Origin: Mesorhizobium sp. NBSH29
Lineage (GTDB): Bacteria; Pseudomonadota; Alphaproteobacteria; Rhizobiales; Rhizobiaceae
DNA: 64,000 bases
Direction: 5' to 3'
Assembly (NCBI RefSeq): GCF_015500055.1
Contig: NZ_CP045492.1
Span: 2,366,501 to 2,430,500, forward strand
Below the pieces are notes generated by a model. That model was not told where the DNA came from and did no database searches. It saw only the letters and a list, made by a program, of their open reading frames with translations. Positions 40,897 to 48,718 of this stretch are shown here, one piece after another (the first letter of the stretch is position 1; every line of letters begins with the position of its first letter). Both the position numbers and the translations under genes were made by a program.

Positions 40897-41958
40897 GTGA
40901 TTAGAATTTCCATCGACGCCATGGGCGGTGACATTGGCCCGAGTGTCTTGCTTCCGGCTCTACTCAAGGTCGTGGAGCGGCGTCCGGATGTGCGGTTCCA
41001 GATTTTCGGCCAGGAGGCGGTTGTTCGCCCGGTGCTCGACCAATTGCCGAAGCTTACTGCTGTCAGCGTCTTCACTCATTGCGAGATTTCTGTGCGCATG
41101 GACGACAAGCCGAGCCAGGCCTTGCGCCATGGACGCTGGAAATCGTCGATGTGGAAGGCCATCGAAGCGGTGAAGAACGGCCAGGCCGATGTTTGCATTT
41201 CGGCCGGCAACACCGGCGCGTTGATGGCGATGTCAAAGTTTTGCCTGCGCACTATGGCTGCCATTGATCGCCCGGCCATCGCCGCGCTCTGGCCCACGGT
41301 ACGCGGCGAAAGCGTCGTGCTTGATGTGGGCGCGACCATTGGTGCCGACGCTCATCAATTGGTGGATTTTGCCATTCTTGGCGCAGCCATGGCGCGTGCC
41401 GTACTGGCCGTTGACCGCCCGACCGTCGGCCTCCTCAACGTCGGCGTGGAAGAAATCAAGGGCCAAGAGGAGGTGAAGCAGGCTGGGCAGCTGTTGCGCG
41501 ACGCCGAACTTCCATCGATGGAGTATCACGGGTTTGTTGAAGGCGACGACCTTGGCAGGGGAACCACCGATGTGGTGGTGACAGAAGGCTTTGCCGGCAA
41601 CATTGCGCTCAAGACCGCGGAAGGCACGGCGCGCCAGATCGGTGAATATCTGCGCGCCGCCATGAGCCGCACGTTGATGGCAAAGATCGGTTATTTTTTC
41701 GCGCGCGACGCCTTCCAAAGGCTGCGGGAGAAAATGGATGTGCGCAAAGCCAATGGCGGTGTATTTCTTGGCCTCAACGGCATTGTAGTCAAAAGCCACG
41801 GCGGTGCAGATGAAGAAGGTTTCGCCGCCGCCGTTGAACTCGGTTACGACATGGCGCGTTACAAGATCATCGAGCGCATCAAAAGCGATCTCGACACCTT
41901 CCATGCGCGCCGGCCAGTGGCTACGACCCCTGCCGTGCCCGGTGACGAACAGGAATAG
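40897..41958 (+). CDS. plsX: Phosphate acyltransferase PlsX
   Basis: PlsX converts acyl-ACP to acyl phosphate for phospholipid synthesis. The 353-residue protein has the [14 protein letters not shown] opening, [17 protein letters not shown] near residue 100, [18 protein letters not shown] near 226, and a C-terminal [15 protein letters not shown]. The start is GTG at 40897. It precedes fabH by six bases, the common plsX-fabH unit that feeds phospholipid and fatty acid synthesis. Confidence 0.95.
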   Translation: MIRISIDAMGGDIGPSVLLPALLKVVERRPDVRFQIFGQEAVVRPVLDQLPKLTAVSVFTHCEISVRMDDKPSQALRHGRWKSSMWKAIEAVKNGQADVCISAGNTGALMAMSKFCLRTMAAIDRPAIAALWPTVRGESVVLDVGATIGADAHQLVDFAILGAAMARAVLAVDRPTVGLLNVGVEEIKGQEEVKQAGQLLRDAELPSMEYHGFVEGDDLGRGTTDVVVTEGFAGNIALKTAEGTARQIGEYLRAAMSRTLMAKIGYFFARDAFQRLREKMDVRKANGGVFLGLNGIVVKSHGGADEEGFAAAVELGYDMARYKIIERIKSDLDTFHARRPVATTPAVPGDEQE

Positions 41959-41964
41959 CATCAC

Positions 41965-42936
41965 ATGATCAGATCTATTGTGCGCGGAGTTGGCTCGGCC
42001 CTGCCAAAGCGCATTATGAAAAACGCCGATTTCGAGGACATGGTCGAGACGTCTGATGAATGGATTGCCCAGCGCACAGGCATTCGCCAGCGTCACATCG
42101 CCGATGACAGCGAGACGACGGCATCGCTTGGCGAGGCAGCAGCGCGCGCGGCCCTCGACAATGCCGGGCTGACGCCTGCTGATATCGATCTCATCATTCT
42201 GGCAACATCGACCCCCAACAACACGTTTCCTGCCACTGCCGTGGAAATCCAGCACCGGCTGGGCATGAAGCATGGCTTTGCATTTGACATGCAGGCTGTC
42301 TGCTCGGGCTTTGTCTACGCGGTGACGACTGCCGATCTCTACGTGCGCGGCGGGCTGGCCAAACGCGTGCTGGTCATCGGCTCGGAAACCTTTTCGCGCA
42401 TTCTGGACTGGAGTGACCGCTCGACCTGCGTGCTTTTTGGCGACGGCGCCGGTGCGCTTGTGCTGGAGGCGGCGGAGGGCGAGGGGACAGTTGCAGACAG
42501 GGGCGTTCTGGCCACCAGTCTGCGTTCTGACGGATCACACAAGGAAAAGCTGTATGTTGATGGTGGGCCTTCGACCACCAAGACAGTCGGCTTCTTGCGC
42601 ATGGAAGGTCGCGAGGTCTTCAAACACGCGGTCGGCATGATCACCGACGTGATCGAGAAGACGTTTTGGGATGCCGCTATAACCGCCGAGGATCTCGACT
42701 GGTTCGTGCCACACCAGGCCAACAAGCGCATCATCGACGCGTCGGCCAAAAAGCTTGGCATTGCTGAGGAGAAGGTCGTCATTACGGTGGACAGGCACGG
42801 CAATACGTCCGCCGCCTCGGTACCACTCGCACTTGCCGTTGCAGTAGAAGATGGTCGCATCAAGCGTGGCGATCTGGTTCTTCTGGAGGCCATGGGCGGC
42901 GGATTTACATGGGGCGCGGTGCTGCTGCGCTGGTAA
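41965..42936 (+). CDS. fabH: 3-oxoacyl-ACP synthase III
   Basis: FabH condenses acetyl-CoA with malonyl-ACP to begin fatty acid synthesis. The 323-residue protein has the complete catalytic triad: Cys113 in MQAVCSGF, His in [11 protein letters not shown] near residue 250, and Asn in [10 protein letters not shown] near 280. The fold and length match the family. It begins six bases after plsX, and ihfA follows about 107 bases later. Confidence 0.96.
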   Translation: MIRSIVRGVGSALPKRIMKNADFEDMVETSDEWIAQRTGIRQRHIADDSETTASLGEAAARAALDNAGLTPADIDLIILATSTPNNTFPATAVEIQHRLGMKHGFAFDMQAVCSGFVYAVTTADLYVRGGLAKRVLVIGSETFSRILDWSDRSTCVLFGDGAGALVLEAAEGEGTVADRGVLATSLRSDGSHKEKLYVDGGPSTTKTVGFLRMEGREVFKHAVGMITDVIEKTFWDAAITAEDLDWFVPHQANKRIIDASAKKLGIAEEKVVITVDRHGNTSAASVPLALAVAVEDGRIKRGDLVLLEAMGGGFTWGAVLLRW

Positions 42937-43043
42937 TACGCTTATCAGCGGTTGATTCGTCCTGCGGTCCTTGACCTTGGCGAACCAATTTTCTAACGTC
43001 GCGGCTTGTTTCGATTGTGTTTTTTAAGGATGTGGACGGTCGC

Positions 43044-43376
43044 ATGGGGGCAAAGACACTGACGCGCGCCGACCTCGCCGAGGCGGTATACCGCAAGGTT
43101 GGGCTATCCCGCACAGAATCCGCCGAACTGGTTGAAACCGTTCTTGATGAAATTTGCTCCGCCATTGTGCGTGGAGAGACGGTAAAGCTGTCGTCTTTCG
43201 CGACCTTTCATGTCCGCGACAAGAACGAACGCATAGGGCGCAATCCAAAAACCGGCGAGGAAGTGCCGATCCTGCCGCGCCGCGTGATGACCTTCAAGGC
43301 ATCAAATGTACTGAAAAGCCGTATCCTGCGTTCGCATCAGGCGAGCAAAAAGGTTGCTAAAAAACAGGTAGGCTGA
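43044..43376 (+). CDS. ihfA: Integration host factor alpha subunit
   Basis: IHF-alpha pairs with IHF-beta to bend DNA at specific sites in replication, transcription and site-specific recombination. The 110-residue protein has [22 protein letters not shown], then the beta-arm segment [24 protein letters not shown] with the tip Arg-Asn-Pro-Lys. The ATG at 43044 gives the standard N-terminus; an in-frame upstream start would add nine residues. It precedes a MerR regulator, as in related rhizobia. Confidence 0.93.
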   Translation: MGAKTLTRADLAEAVYRKVGLSRTESAELVETVLDEICSAIVRGETVKLSSFATFHVRDKNERIGRNPKTGEEVPILPRRVMTFKASNVLKSRILRSHQASKKVAKKQVG

Positions 43377-43483
43377 ACCCACCTTGGCTGCCGGGCTTGA
43401 AAAGCACCCCATTTAGCGTTGAAATGCTGACGATTCGCCAACAGCCCATCGCGCATCGGTGAACGGCCCAGCGGAGAGGTTCC

Positions 43484-44032
43484 ATGGACAACAAATCTCC
43501 CGACGCATTCCGCACTATTAGTGAGGTCGCCGAAGATCTCGATCTTCCGCAGCACGTGCTGCGTTTCTGGGAAACCCGGTTCACCCAGATCAAGCCTATG
43601 AAGCGCGGCGGCGGCCGCCGCTATTATCGGCCCCAGGATGTCGAACTGATCAAGGGCATCCGCCATATGCTGTACGATCAGGGCTATACGATCAAGGGCG
43701 TGCAAAAACTGCTGCGCGAAAACGGCAATCATTTCCTCATCGCGGTGGGCAGCGGCGATGTCCATGCCATGGAAGCCATCACCCAGCGCAAGCAGGCCGA
43801 AGCAGCCCAGCCGCTGACGCCGGCCGCCCAGCCACGCGGCCCTGAGGACGAAATGCTGGTCGGCGAGGCCCGCGCCAAGCCAAACCGCCGCTTCTTCGGA
43901 CTTGGAAAAGCCGACGACGAAGGCCCGGTGCAACCCGGCGCCAGCAAACTGACCCGCGACAACCGCGCGCTCCTGCAAGAAGCGCTGTTTGATCTGCTGG
44001 AATGCAAACGGCTGCTCGATCAGGTGCGGTGA
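43484..44032 (+). CDS. MerR family transcriptional regulator
   Basis: The 182-residue protein has an N-terminal MerR winged helix ([25 protein letters not shown] near residues 8-33, then [32 protein letters not shown]). A long polar linker rich in Ala/Pro follows, then a short C-terminal helix ending [14 protein letters not shown]. No metal-binding cysteine pattern is visible, so the effector is unknown. Its place after ihfA is conserved in rhizobia. It is the last core protein gene before the tRNA and the prophage. Confidence 0.88.
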   Translation: MDNKSPDAFRTISEVAEDLDLPQHVLRFWETRFTQIKPMKRGGGRRYYRPQDVELIKGIRHMLYDQGYTIKGVQKLLRENGNHFLIAVGSGDVHAMEAITQRKQAEAAQPLTPAAQPRGPEDEMLVGEARAKPNRRFFGLGKADDEGPVQPGASKLTRDNRALLQEALFDLLECKRLLDQVR

Positions 44033-44079
44033 GCAGGGCTGAAAAGCCGTCCGTTACACGAATATCCGGTGGGGAATTT

Positions 44080-44156
<77 letters not shown>

Positions 44157-44167
44157 AGCCGGGGGAA

Positions 44168-44196
44168 GCCTTAGAGAACAAGGGGTTTTCGTGCAA
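44168..44196 (-). promoter_or_regulatory. Candidate promoter of tRNA-Pro(GGG)
   Basis: Reading leftward, TTGCAC (44196-44191) is followed after 17 bases by TAAGGC (44173-44168), giving a start near 44161, five bases before the tRNA. The -10 match is weak. If correct, the tRNA promoter is still intact beside the prophage. Confidence 0.35.
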
Positions 44197-44262
44197 GGGC
44201 TAATATGGCGCTAAAGAACAGAAGCCGATCATTTTGGGGGTCTGTGGGCCTCTGCCGGTAAA

Positions 44263-44283
44263 AAGTCCCACAAGAAGTCCCAC
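44263..44283. repeat. Short direct repeat near the presumed left attachment site
   Basis: AAGTCCCAC occurs at 44263-44271 and again at 44275-44283, twelve bases apart, immediately after the integrase stop codon. Spaced short repeats at this place could be integrase arm-binding sites or part of the att core. Without the right end this cannot be decided. Confidence 0.35.
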
Positions 44284-44289
44284 GGATGT

Positions 44290-45444
44290 TCAGGATACGT
44301 TCCGGCCTTTTGCCAAGGCCGGGTGTGCGACCGGCATTGCTGCGGATTCCATCGCATCGCGCACGTCTTCCTTCATGGCATGCGCGTACTTGGTTGTCGT
44401 CGCAATGTCCTGATGGCCAAGCAGCTCCTGGACGACGCGGAGGTTGCTCTTTCGCAGCACCCGTGTGGCAGCTGTGTGGCGCGTGTCATGAAAGCGGAAG
44501 TTCTGAACGTTGGCGTTGTCGATGGCGCGACGCATTGCGCTCTTGAGTCCCGAATCGGTGACGGCATAGCGCTTGCCTCGATGTAGTTCACGGCCGCTGT
44601 GCTTTACGGTTCGCTTCGCCACATAGGTAAAAACACGTGTCGCGTGGTGGCCCTGCTGCGCCCACAGAAGTTCGAACAGGGCTTTTGTCATAGGGATGAC
44701 GCGCGAACGCCCGCCCTTGCCCAAAACCGTGATCTGTCGTCCAAAAAAGTCCACCCTCGACCACTCCAGGCCGACGATTTCCATGCGCCGGCACCCGGTG
44801 ATGAACGCAAACTCGACCGCAACATCATAGCCGCGCTCGAGCCGGTGCATGATCGCGCCTTCCTCGTCAGGTCGGGCCTCGCGTACACGCTCCTGGGGCT
44901 CTTTTAAAAGATGGTCGGCCCAGCGAACAGCCTGCACCTTGGAGCCCCATGTCTTGCCCGCACGTATCATGATTTCGCGCAGGGGCTGGGTGACTGTCCG
45001 GTTTACCGTGGCGGGTGAAATGCGCTTGCGGATCTCCGGCGTCGAATAAATGCGGCCTGGCTTGCGACGAGAGGGCACAAGCTCGCCCCGGCGCTTGGCG
45101 ACCATCGATGCTATTTTAGATTCGCTGATGTCATGCATCATTGTCGTGCGACCAAAATGTGCGATCAGCCATTCCAGCGACCACAGCGTGGTCGCGGCAT
45201 TTCGATGATGCTGCCCTACTTCTTCCCAATAGCGCGCGGCAGCGGCCTCGATTGTTATCTCCGGCGAGAATGCCGCCCGCTCCTCGTCAAACGCCGCTTT
45301 GGCTTCCTCACGTCGAAGCTTTTCTACAAGCTGTGCTTCGCGCTTCGACGTTTTTCCAGTGCTGCCCGAAAATCTGCGACCACGGAACTGGAAGTCGTAG
45401 GAATAGACGCTGTCGCGTGTTTCCTTTCTGATGAAGATGGGCAT
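44290..45444 (-). CDS. int: Phage tyrosine-family integrase
   Basis: The 384-residue recombinase should integrate and excise the prophage at the attachment site. The N-terminal arm-binding and SAM-like core-binding domains are followed by the catalytic domain. Catalytic residues are visible: Arg219 in ITGCRRMEI, His319 and Arg322 in FRFHDTRHTAATR, His344 in LLGHQDIATT and the nucleophile Tyr353 in KYAHAM. The gene reads toward the tRNA and ends 133 bases from it. Its 5' end overlaps the excisionase-like gene by 121 bases. Confidence 0.95.
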   Translation of the reverse strand: MPIFIRKETRDSVYSYDFQFRGRRFSGSTGKTSKREAQLVEKLRREEAKAAFDEERAAFSPEITIEAAAARYWEEVGQHHRNAATTLWSLEWLIAHFGRTTMMHDISESKIASMVAKRRGELVPSRRKPGRIYSTPEIRKRISPATVNRTVTQPLREIMIRAGKTWGSKVQAVRWADHLLKEPQERVREARPDEEGAIMHRLERGYDVAVEFAFITGCRRMEIVGLEWSRVDFFGRQITVLGKGGRSRVIPMTKALFELLWAQQGHHATRVFTYVAKRTVKHSGRELHRGKRYAVTDSGLKSAMRRAIDNANVQNFRFHDTRHTAATRVLRKSNLRVVQELLGHQDIATTTKYAHAMKEDVRDAMESAAMPVAHPALAKGRNVS

Positions 45445-45647
45445 GCGACCTTCTTTCTCCTGGATTTCCAGGCAAGCAGGTCTTCAAGATCGTAGCGCGG
45501 TGTCTCGCGCTTCTTGCCCCGCCCGATGTTGATGTATGGCAATTCGCCAGATCGGCGCATTTCGCGCAAGGTGTCTTCTCCAATGCCAAGCGTGCGCGCG
45601 GCCTCTTCAGGTGTCAGCAAAGGCGGTGGTGGACCCTCAATCGTCAT
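45324..45647 (-). CDS. Excisionase-like helix-turn-helix protein (AlpA/Xis type)
   Basis: The 107-residue protein has the MerR-like small winged helix of excisionases and AlpA regulators. It reads LLTPEEAARTLGIGEDTLREMRRSGELPYINIGRGKKRETPRYDLEDLLAW near residues 10-60. Such proteins bend attachment DNA and direct the integrase toward excision, or activate int expression. The last 121 bases lie inside the start of int in another frame, so the two are tightly coupled. The start at 45647 gives the family N-terminus. The Xis role is inferred from position and fold. Confidence 0.8.
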   Translation of the reverse strand: MTIEGPPPPLLTPEEAARTLGIGEDTLREMRRSGELPYINIGRGKKRETPRYDLEDLLAWKSRRKKVACPSSSERKHATASIPTTSSSVVADFRAALEKRRSAKHSL

Positions 45648-45922
45648 AGGAGCGGGCCTTTCTGCTGCGCCTTGGCGCAGTCTGGGCATGTGTGAATGTG
45701 GGTCTGCGGCTTGTCGCTGCCGGCCATGCGCGGAGCGGCGCCGAACAGATCGCTGGTATCGCGATCAAGTGCTGCCGGCATTGTTTTGCGAATGGACCAG
45801 CCCGCCACCTTGGCGTCGGCGATCATGGCGCTCCAGTCATCGGCGGCATAGGTGTTGGGGTAGCTGGCCGGGCAGGTATCGCAGGTGACCTGGTTGCGGT
45901 TTTCGTGGTGCGCAATGGTCAT
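45644..45922 (-). CDS. Small phage protein with two Cys pairs
   Basis: The 92-residue protein has CDTCPAS near residue 14 and CPDCAKAQ near 81 (CxxC at each end), so it may form one zinc site bridging the termini. The middle contains WSAMIADAKVAGWSIRKT. Similar short proteins with paired CxxC motifs occur in early regions of rhizobial phages; function is unknown. The stop overlaps the excisionase-like start by four bases, and the start overlaps the stop of the ASCH-like gene. Confidence 0.65.
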   Translation of the reverse strand: MTIAHHENRNQVTCDTCPASYPNTYAADDWSAMIADAKVAGWSIRKTMPAALDRDTSDLFGAAPRMAGSDKPQTHIHTCPDCAKAQQKGPLL

Positions 45923-46566
45923 GACGCGCTCGCGTCGATGTTGGCGAGGATCGGGCTGAAGGTGTAGGCAACCACCCATGGGTTTTCATCCCAGCTGAAA
46001 CCCCGGCGCGCGTTGATGCTGTCCCAGAGATCTGCGAACCAGTATCGAGCGCTGGACCACTCGTCGCCGCCCAACCGCATCGCAGTCGCGTCGTGGAATA
46101 CGCGCCCGGTGGCTACACCTCGGAAGCAGCCTTCAGCTGTCGCGTCTTCCTCGCTAATCTCGTGCAGCTGCTGCACGCGGACAGCGGTGACCGACAGGGT
46201 GATGCGCGAAGCCCAACGCGGCATGTGAATGCTTGGTTTCCACGATGTTTCATCGCATGCGACATCGCCGCGATACTTCGCACCGCTGGAACGATTCCCC
46301 GAGTGAACCGGCTTGAAGCATTCGCGCACCCAAAGGCGGTCGCCCTCCTGAACCCGCGCCGGTACCTTGGCAGGGCCGCCCGGCGCGTCGAAGAAGTGGC
46401 TATCGGGCTCGTTGCGGGCGTAATGAATGCCGGCGTAGCGCGCGCCCTCTGGTGGCCGTGGTTTTAGCACGCGCCGGGTCTGCGTCTTGCCTGTGCCTGG
46501 CTGCTCGATCTCGCGGAGAATGGCGCGGACCATCGGGCCGGTGAATAGAATGGGATGATCAGCCAT
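45919..46566 (-). CDS. ASCH-domain-like phage protein
   Basis: The 215-residue protein begins with a segment containing ILFTGPMVRAIL and GTGKTQTRRVLKP near residues 20-32. It continues with GDRLWVRECFKP near 72, MPRWASRITLSVTAVRVQQL near 115, and a C-terminal LWDSINARRGFSWDENPWVVAYTF. This order of motifs (KxQTRR, W-x-RE, R-x-L-x-V-x-R, NPWV) is typical of phage proteins with an ASCH-like fold, thought to bind RNA or nucleotides. Function in the phage cycle is unknown. The ATG at 46566 excludes a low-quality upstream extension. Confidence 0.75.
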   Translation of the reverse strand: MADHPILFTGPMVRAILREIEQPGTGKTQTRRVLKPRPPEGARYAGIHYARNEPDSHFFDAPGGPAKVPARVQEGDRLWVRECFKPVHSGNRSSGAKYRGDVACDETSWKPSIHMPRWASRITLSVTAVRVQQLHEISEEDATAEGCFRGVATGRVFHDATAMRLGGDEWSSARYWFADLWDSINARRGFSWDENPWVVAYTFSPILANIDASAS

Positions 46567-46783
46567 GGCCACTGGCCTCCGTGCATGAGAACGCAGCAGG
46601 CGCCGGCGTGGTGGCTGGGCGGGTGGCGTCGAGCAGAACGACGGCGGAAAACAGCGCCAGCGCCAGAAGCGATGCGACCAAAATGAGGTCGACCACACCG
46701 TAGCGCTGGCGTGCCAGAAGGCGCTGGATTTCACAGGCATCGCCGCAGGCGCAGCCTGGGAAGTTTTCACACCGGTCGCTCAT
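46559..46783 (-). CDS. Small membrane protein of the prophage left arm
   Basis: The 74-residue protein has a Cys-rich N-terminus (SDRCENFPGCACGDACE, residues 2-18). A single transmembrane segment follows near 32-50 (VDLILVASLLALALFSAVVLL), then a short Ala/Pro/Thr-rich tail. Four N-terminal cysteines could bind metal or form disulfides. Its start overlaps the stop of the 28-residue gene upstream (ATGA), and its end overlaps the ASCH-like start by eight bases. Confidence 0.6.
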   Translation of the reverse strand: MSDRCENFPGCACGDACEIQRLLARQRYGVVDLILVASLLALALFSAVVLLDATRPATTPAPAAFSCTEASGHG

Positions 46784-46866
46784 GCCAGCACCGAGAGCCA
46801 TGCGGTGACGACGGTCAGGAAGGTGACCATCGCCACGCCGGAAAGCACATCCTGGAGGGTGCCCAT
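46780..46866 (-). CDS. 28-residue transmembrane peptide
   Basis: A short frame from ATG 46866 to TGA 46780 encodes a 28-residue peptide dominated by one hydrophobic segment (VLSGVAMVTFLTVVTAWLSVL). Its stop overlaps the next start in an ATGA arrangement, as with the other genes of this operon, and it fills the gap between two supported genes. The upstream AGG is 11 bases away, so the ribosome binding site is weak. Confidence 0.45.
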   Translation of the reverse strand: MGTLQDVLSGVAMVTFLTVVTAWLSVLA

Positions 46867-46868
46867 CG

Positions 46869-47129
46869 TCAAGATACCTGCCGCACTGCGCGGGCATTGG
46901 CCTTGTCGCGGGCTTTGGCGATGTTGTCGTCGGTCAGTTCGGCGCGCAGGAAGCCGCGTAAGGCGAGCGACTGGAAGTCGACGATCTGGCCGGCACCGGT
47001 GATTTCCAACATGGCCTCGGCCAGGCGTTCGGTCAGCGGCGGAAGCGGCTTCTTTTTTGCCGCGCGTTCACGCGCAACAGCCGCATAGGCGGCAGCAATC
47101 GTTTCGGGGTCGGCTTGAGAATGAAACAT
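46869..47129 (-). CDS. First gene of the leftward early operon, unknown function
   Basis: The 86-residue protein is mostly helical and charged: a basic RERAAKKKPLPPL stretch near residues 19-31, then LTERLAEAMLEI and FLRAELTDDNIAKARDKANARA. It has no membrane segment or cysteine. It starts about 30 bases after the predicted PL transcription start and would be the first protein made on induction. I recognise no family. Confidence 0.65.
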   Translation of the reverse strand: MFHSQADPETIAAAYAAVARERAAKKKPLPPLTERLAEAMLEITGAGQIVDFQSLALRGFLRAELTDDNIAKARDKANARAVRQVS

Positions 47130-47165
47130 GGGTCTTGCTCCATCGCGAGATTGCGATTGGAAGAG

Positions 47166-47215
47166 AATGTGCATAACGCACACATCCCTGTCAATAAAAA
47201 ACGTGCGAAACGCAC
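47166..47215 (-). promoter_or_regulatory. Leftward early promoter (PL) with two repressor operators
   Basis: On the minus strand TTGACA (47194-47189) and CACATT (47171-47166) are 17 bases apart, predicting a start near 47159. The operator GTGCATAACGCAC at 47169-47181 fills much of the spacer. A second, GTGCGAAACGCAC at 47203-47215, lies just upstream of the -35 box. Both share the GTGC-N5-GCAC form with the sites beside the repressor start. Confidence 0.8.
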
Positions 47216-47261
47216 ACTTTGAAGACTATTGAGAGCCTTCTCTTTGGGGTACTGTCGTGCG

Positions 47262-47936
47262 TCAGGCGGTTTTCAGTCGCAGTTGACCTTGAACTCCGCC
47301 CTGACGTGCAACCTTGCGGAGTGATGTTTGCGGAAATGTGCCGAAAATCTCACCAACCCAGTCGAGGTGGACGTTCTCTATCGGCGCCGCGTTCCAGGAG
47401 AAAAGGCTTACGGATCCATCCTGGCCGCGCATGATCGTCTTGATGAAACGCTTTCCATCGACAGTGCGCACAGCTGCTTCCTCGCCGTAGAAGGATTCGA
47501 TGGGCTTTTTCTGTTCCCGATATACAACGATGACGTGGCCATCCTTGAAAACGGGCAGCATCGATTCGCCGCGAACCTTGAACGCAATCATCTCGGCGGG
47601 GAGGGGAAAGGGAATGTCGATTTGATCCAGTCCTTCAGGAGGGACTTGTTCATAGTCAGGTTCGACTTCGGCGCCAGCACCTAGATATCCCATGATTGGG
47701 ATTTCAGTTGATTGGCTCGTTCCTTCGCCAGTCAGCAGCCAGGCTTCGCTGACACGAAACGCTATCGCGTACTTGCCTGCGGCTCGGCCAATGCCTCGCG
47801 TACCGTTTTCATGTTGGGCATAAGTTTCGTAGTTCCACCCGAAGAATTTGGCGGCATCTTTCGCGGTTCCAAACCCACGCTTTTCGCGAGCTTCCTGAAG
47901 TCGGATTGCGGGATCTGGGCGGTCATCATAGGTCAT
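47262..47936 (-). CDS. Prophage repressor (XRE HTH plus S24/LexA-type self-cleaving domain)
   Basis: The 224-residue protein should hold the prophage dormant. An N-terminal helix-turn-helix (residues 10-48, with AKDAAKFFGWNYETYAQHENG) is joined to an S24 domain. The Ala-Gly cleavage bond is in YLGAGAE (residues 87-88), the nucleophile Ser125 in VRGESMLP, and the catalytic lysine about Lys162 in DGKRFIK. RecA-dependent autocleavage on DNA damage is expected from this layout. Operators on both sides and one directly before its ATG suggest autoregulation. The gene is leftward, so its transcript could continue into the int operon. Confidence 0.9.
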   Translation of the reverse strand: MTYDDRPDPAIRLQEAREKRGFGTAKDAAKFFGWNYETYAQHENGTRGIGRAAGKYAIAFRVSEAWLLTGEGTSQSTEIPIMGYLGAGAEVEPDYEQVPPEGLDQIDIPFPLPAEMIAFKVRGESMLPVFKDGHVIVVYREQKKPIESFYGEEAAVRTVDGKRFIKTIMRGQDGSVSLFSWNAAPIENVHLDWVGEIFGTFPQTSLRKVARQGGVQGQLRLKTA

Positions 47937-47939
47937 GGT

Positions 47940-48002
47940 GTGCAAAAAGCACGTTACCGGTGTGCGTTTCGACTTGACATCTTGATGTGCGTTATGCACG
48001 TT
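47940..48002 (+). promoter_or_regulatory. Rightward early promoter (PR) and operators between repressor and cro
   Basis: TTGACA at 47974-47979 and CACGTT at 47997-48002, 17 bases apart, predict a start near 48009, right at the cro-like ATG (48011). The operator GTGCGTTATGCAC at 47987-47999 sits in the spacer exactly as at PL. A perfect GTGCAAAAAGCAC at 47940-47952 lies four bases before the repressor ATG. A degenerate half-match near 47962 lies between them. Confidence 0.82.
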
Positions 48003-48010
48003 CTCACTCC

Positions 48011-48202
48011 ATGATCGACGTTAGAAATCTTCGCGAGGAGTTAAAATGGACCCAGCATCAGCTCGGTGCCTATTGCGGAGTCGATCGTTCAACTGTTTCC
48101 AAATGGGAGGCCGAACCCCCAACAAAGGGCCCAGCGCTCATCCTTCTGCGCCAGCTTGAAGAGCGGGGTCGCGCATTGCCGGATTCCGAGGCAGCCCAAT
48201 GA
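48011..48202 (+). CDS. Cro-like XRE family DNA-binding protein
   Basis: The 63-residue protein is almost only a helix-turn-helix: LREELKWTQHQLGAYCGVDRSTVSKWEAEPP near residues 6-36, with a helical tail. Position directly after PR, opposite the repressor, and small size match Cro-type antirepressors that switch the phage to lytic growth. The ATG at 48011 is one or two bases from the predicted transcription start, so the message may be leaderless. The stop overlaps the next start (ATGA). Confidence 0.85.
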   Translation: MIDVRNLREELKWTQHQLGAYCGVDRSTVSKWEAEPPTKGPALILLRQLEERGRALPDSEAAQ

Positions 48203-48585
48203 GCGCTGCCGATGTGCAAACCATGAGACCCGTTGCGCTGGCTTCCCAAGAGCCCGACCGCGCAGCCTTCCGGGCTCAGCGCCCGGGAGGCACCCTTTTC
48301 GAATCCTGCCCCGTGCAAGCGGGGGAGGTGCGTACCGCGCCGGATGCGAGCCCTCGCGCAACCGGCGCGGTTGTTGTTTCCGATGCGGTGATGATCCTGC
48401 TTTCGGCAGTCGCTGCGCATGAGCGCATGAGCATTGCCGGGATTGTCGGCCAACTGGCCAGCGCGCGGGCAGAAGCAATCGGGCTCGGCGTCCTGGCACG
48501 CGCCATCGCTGATCGGGGTGAACTGACCGAAGTGCCGCTTTCGGCGCGGCTGGCGCGCAACCGCCATGGCGAGGAGGGCAGTTGA
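48199..48585 (+). CDS. Phage protein of unknown function
   Basis: The 128-residue protein has a disordered, Pro/Ala/Arg-rich first half. A helical second half follows (SDAVMILLSAVAAHERMSIAGIVGQL near residues 61-86, then AIADRGELTEVPLSARLARNR). A helix-turn-helix of the LysM or MarR kind is conceivable in the second half, but no clear motif is present. It is coupled to the cro-like gene by a four-base overlap and precedes the palindrome pair at 48651-48693. Confidence 0.55.
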   Translation: MSAADVQTMRPVALASQEPDRAAFRAQRPGGTLFESCPVQAGEVRTAPDASPRATGAVVVSDAVMILLSAVAAHERMSIAGIVGQLASARAEAIGLGVLARAIADRGELTEVPLSARLARNRHGEEGS

Positions 48586-48650
48586 TGTGTGCTTATCCAT
48601 GCGGGCCTCCGTGAAGCATTTCACCGCCCGATACTGAATCGAAAAAACCA

Positions 48651-48693
48651 TTCCCGCCACGGGAAACGACGCCGGGTTTTCCCGGCGCGGGAA
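48651..48693. promoter_or_regulatory. Pair of TTCCCG-N3-CGGGAA palindromes
   Basis: Two identical-arm palindromes, TTCCCG-CCA-CGGGAA (48651-48665) and TTCCCG-GCG-CGGGAA (48679-48693), have centres 28 bases apart. They lie just upstream of the regulator-like gene at 48719. The sequence differs completely from the repressor operators, so a second DNA-binding protein is implied. The spacing also allows an extra hairpin, GCCGGG/CCCGGC, at 48671-48686, but there is no T-run. Confidence 0.65.
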
Positions 48694-48718
48694 AGCTTTT
48701 GTCTCGAAGGAACACGCC

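Noticed and set aside
45644-46566. Toxin-antitoxin pair in the left arm
   Set aside because: The larger protein has ASCH-like motifs and the smaller has CxxC pairs; neither shows toxin or antitoxin signatures, and several other genes share the operon.
48670-48687. GC-rich hairpin as a transcription terminator
   Set aside because: No T-run follows, and the sequence is better explained by the two TTCCCG-N3-CGGGAA palindromes.
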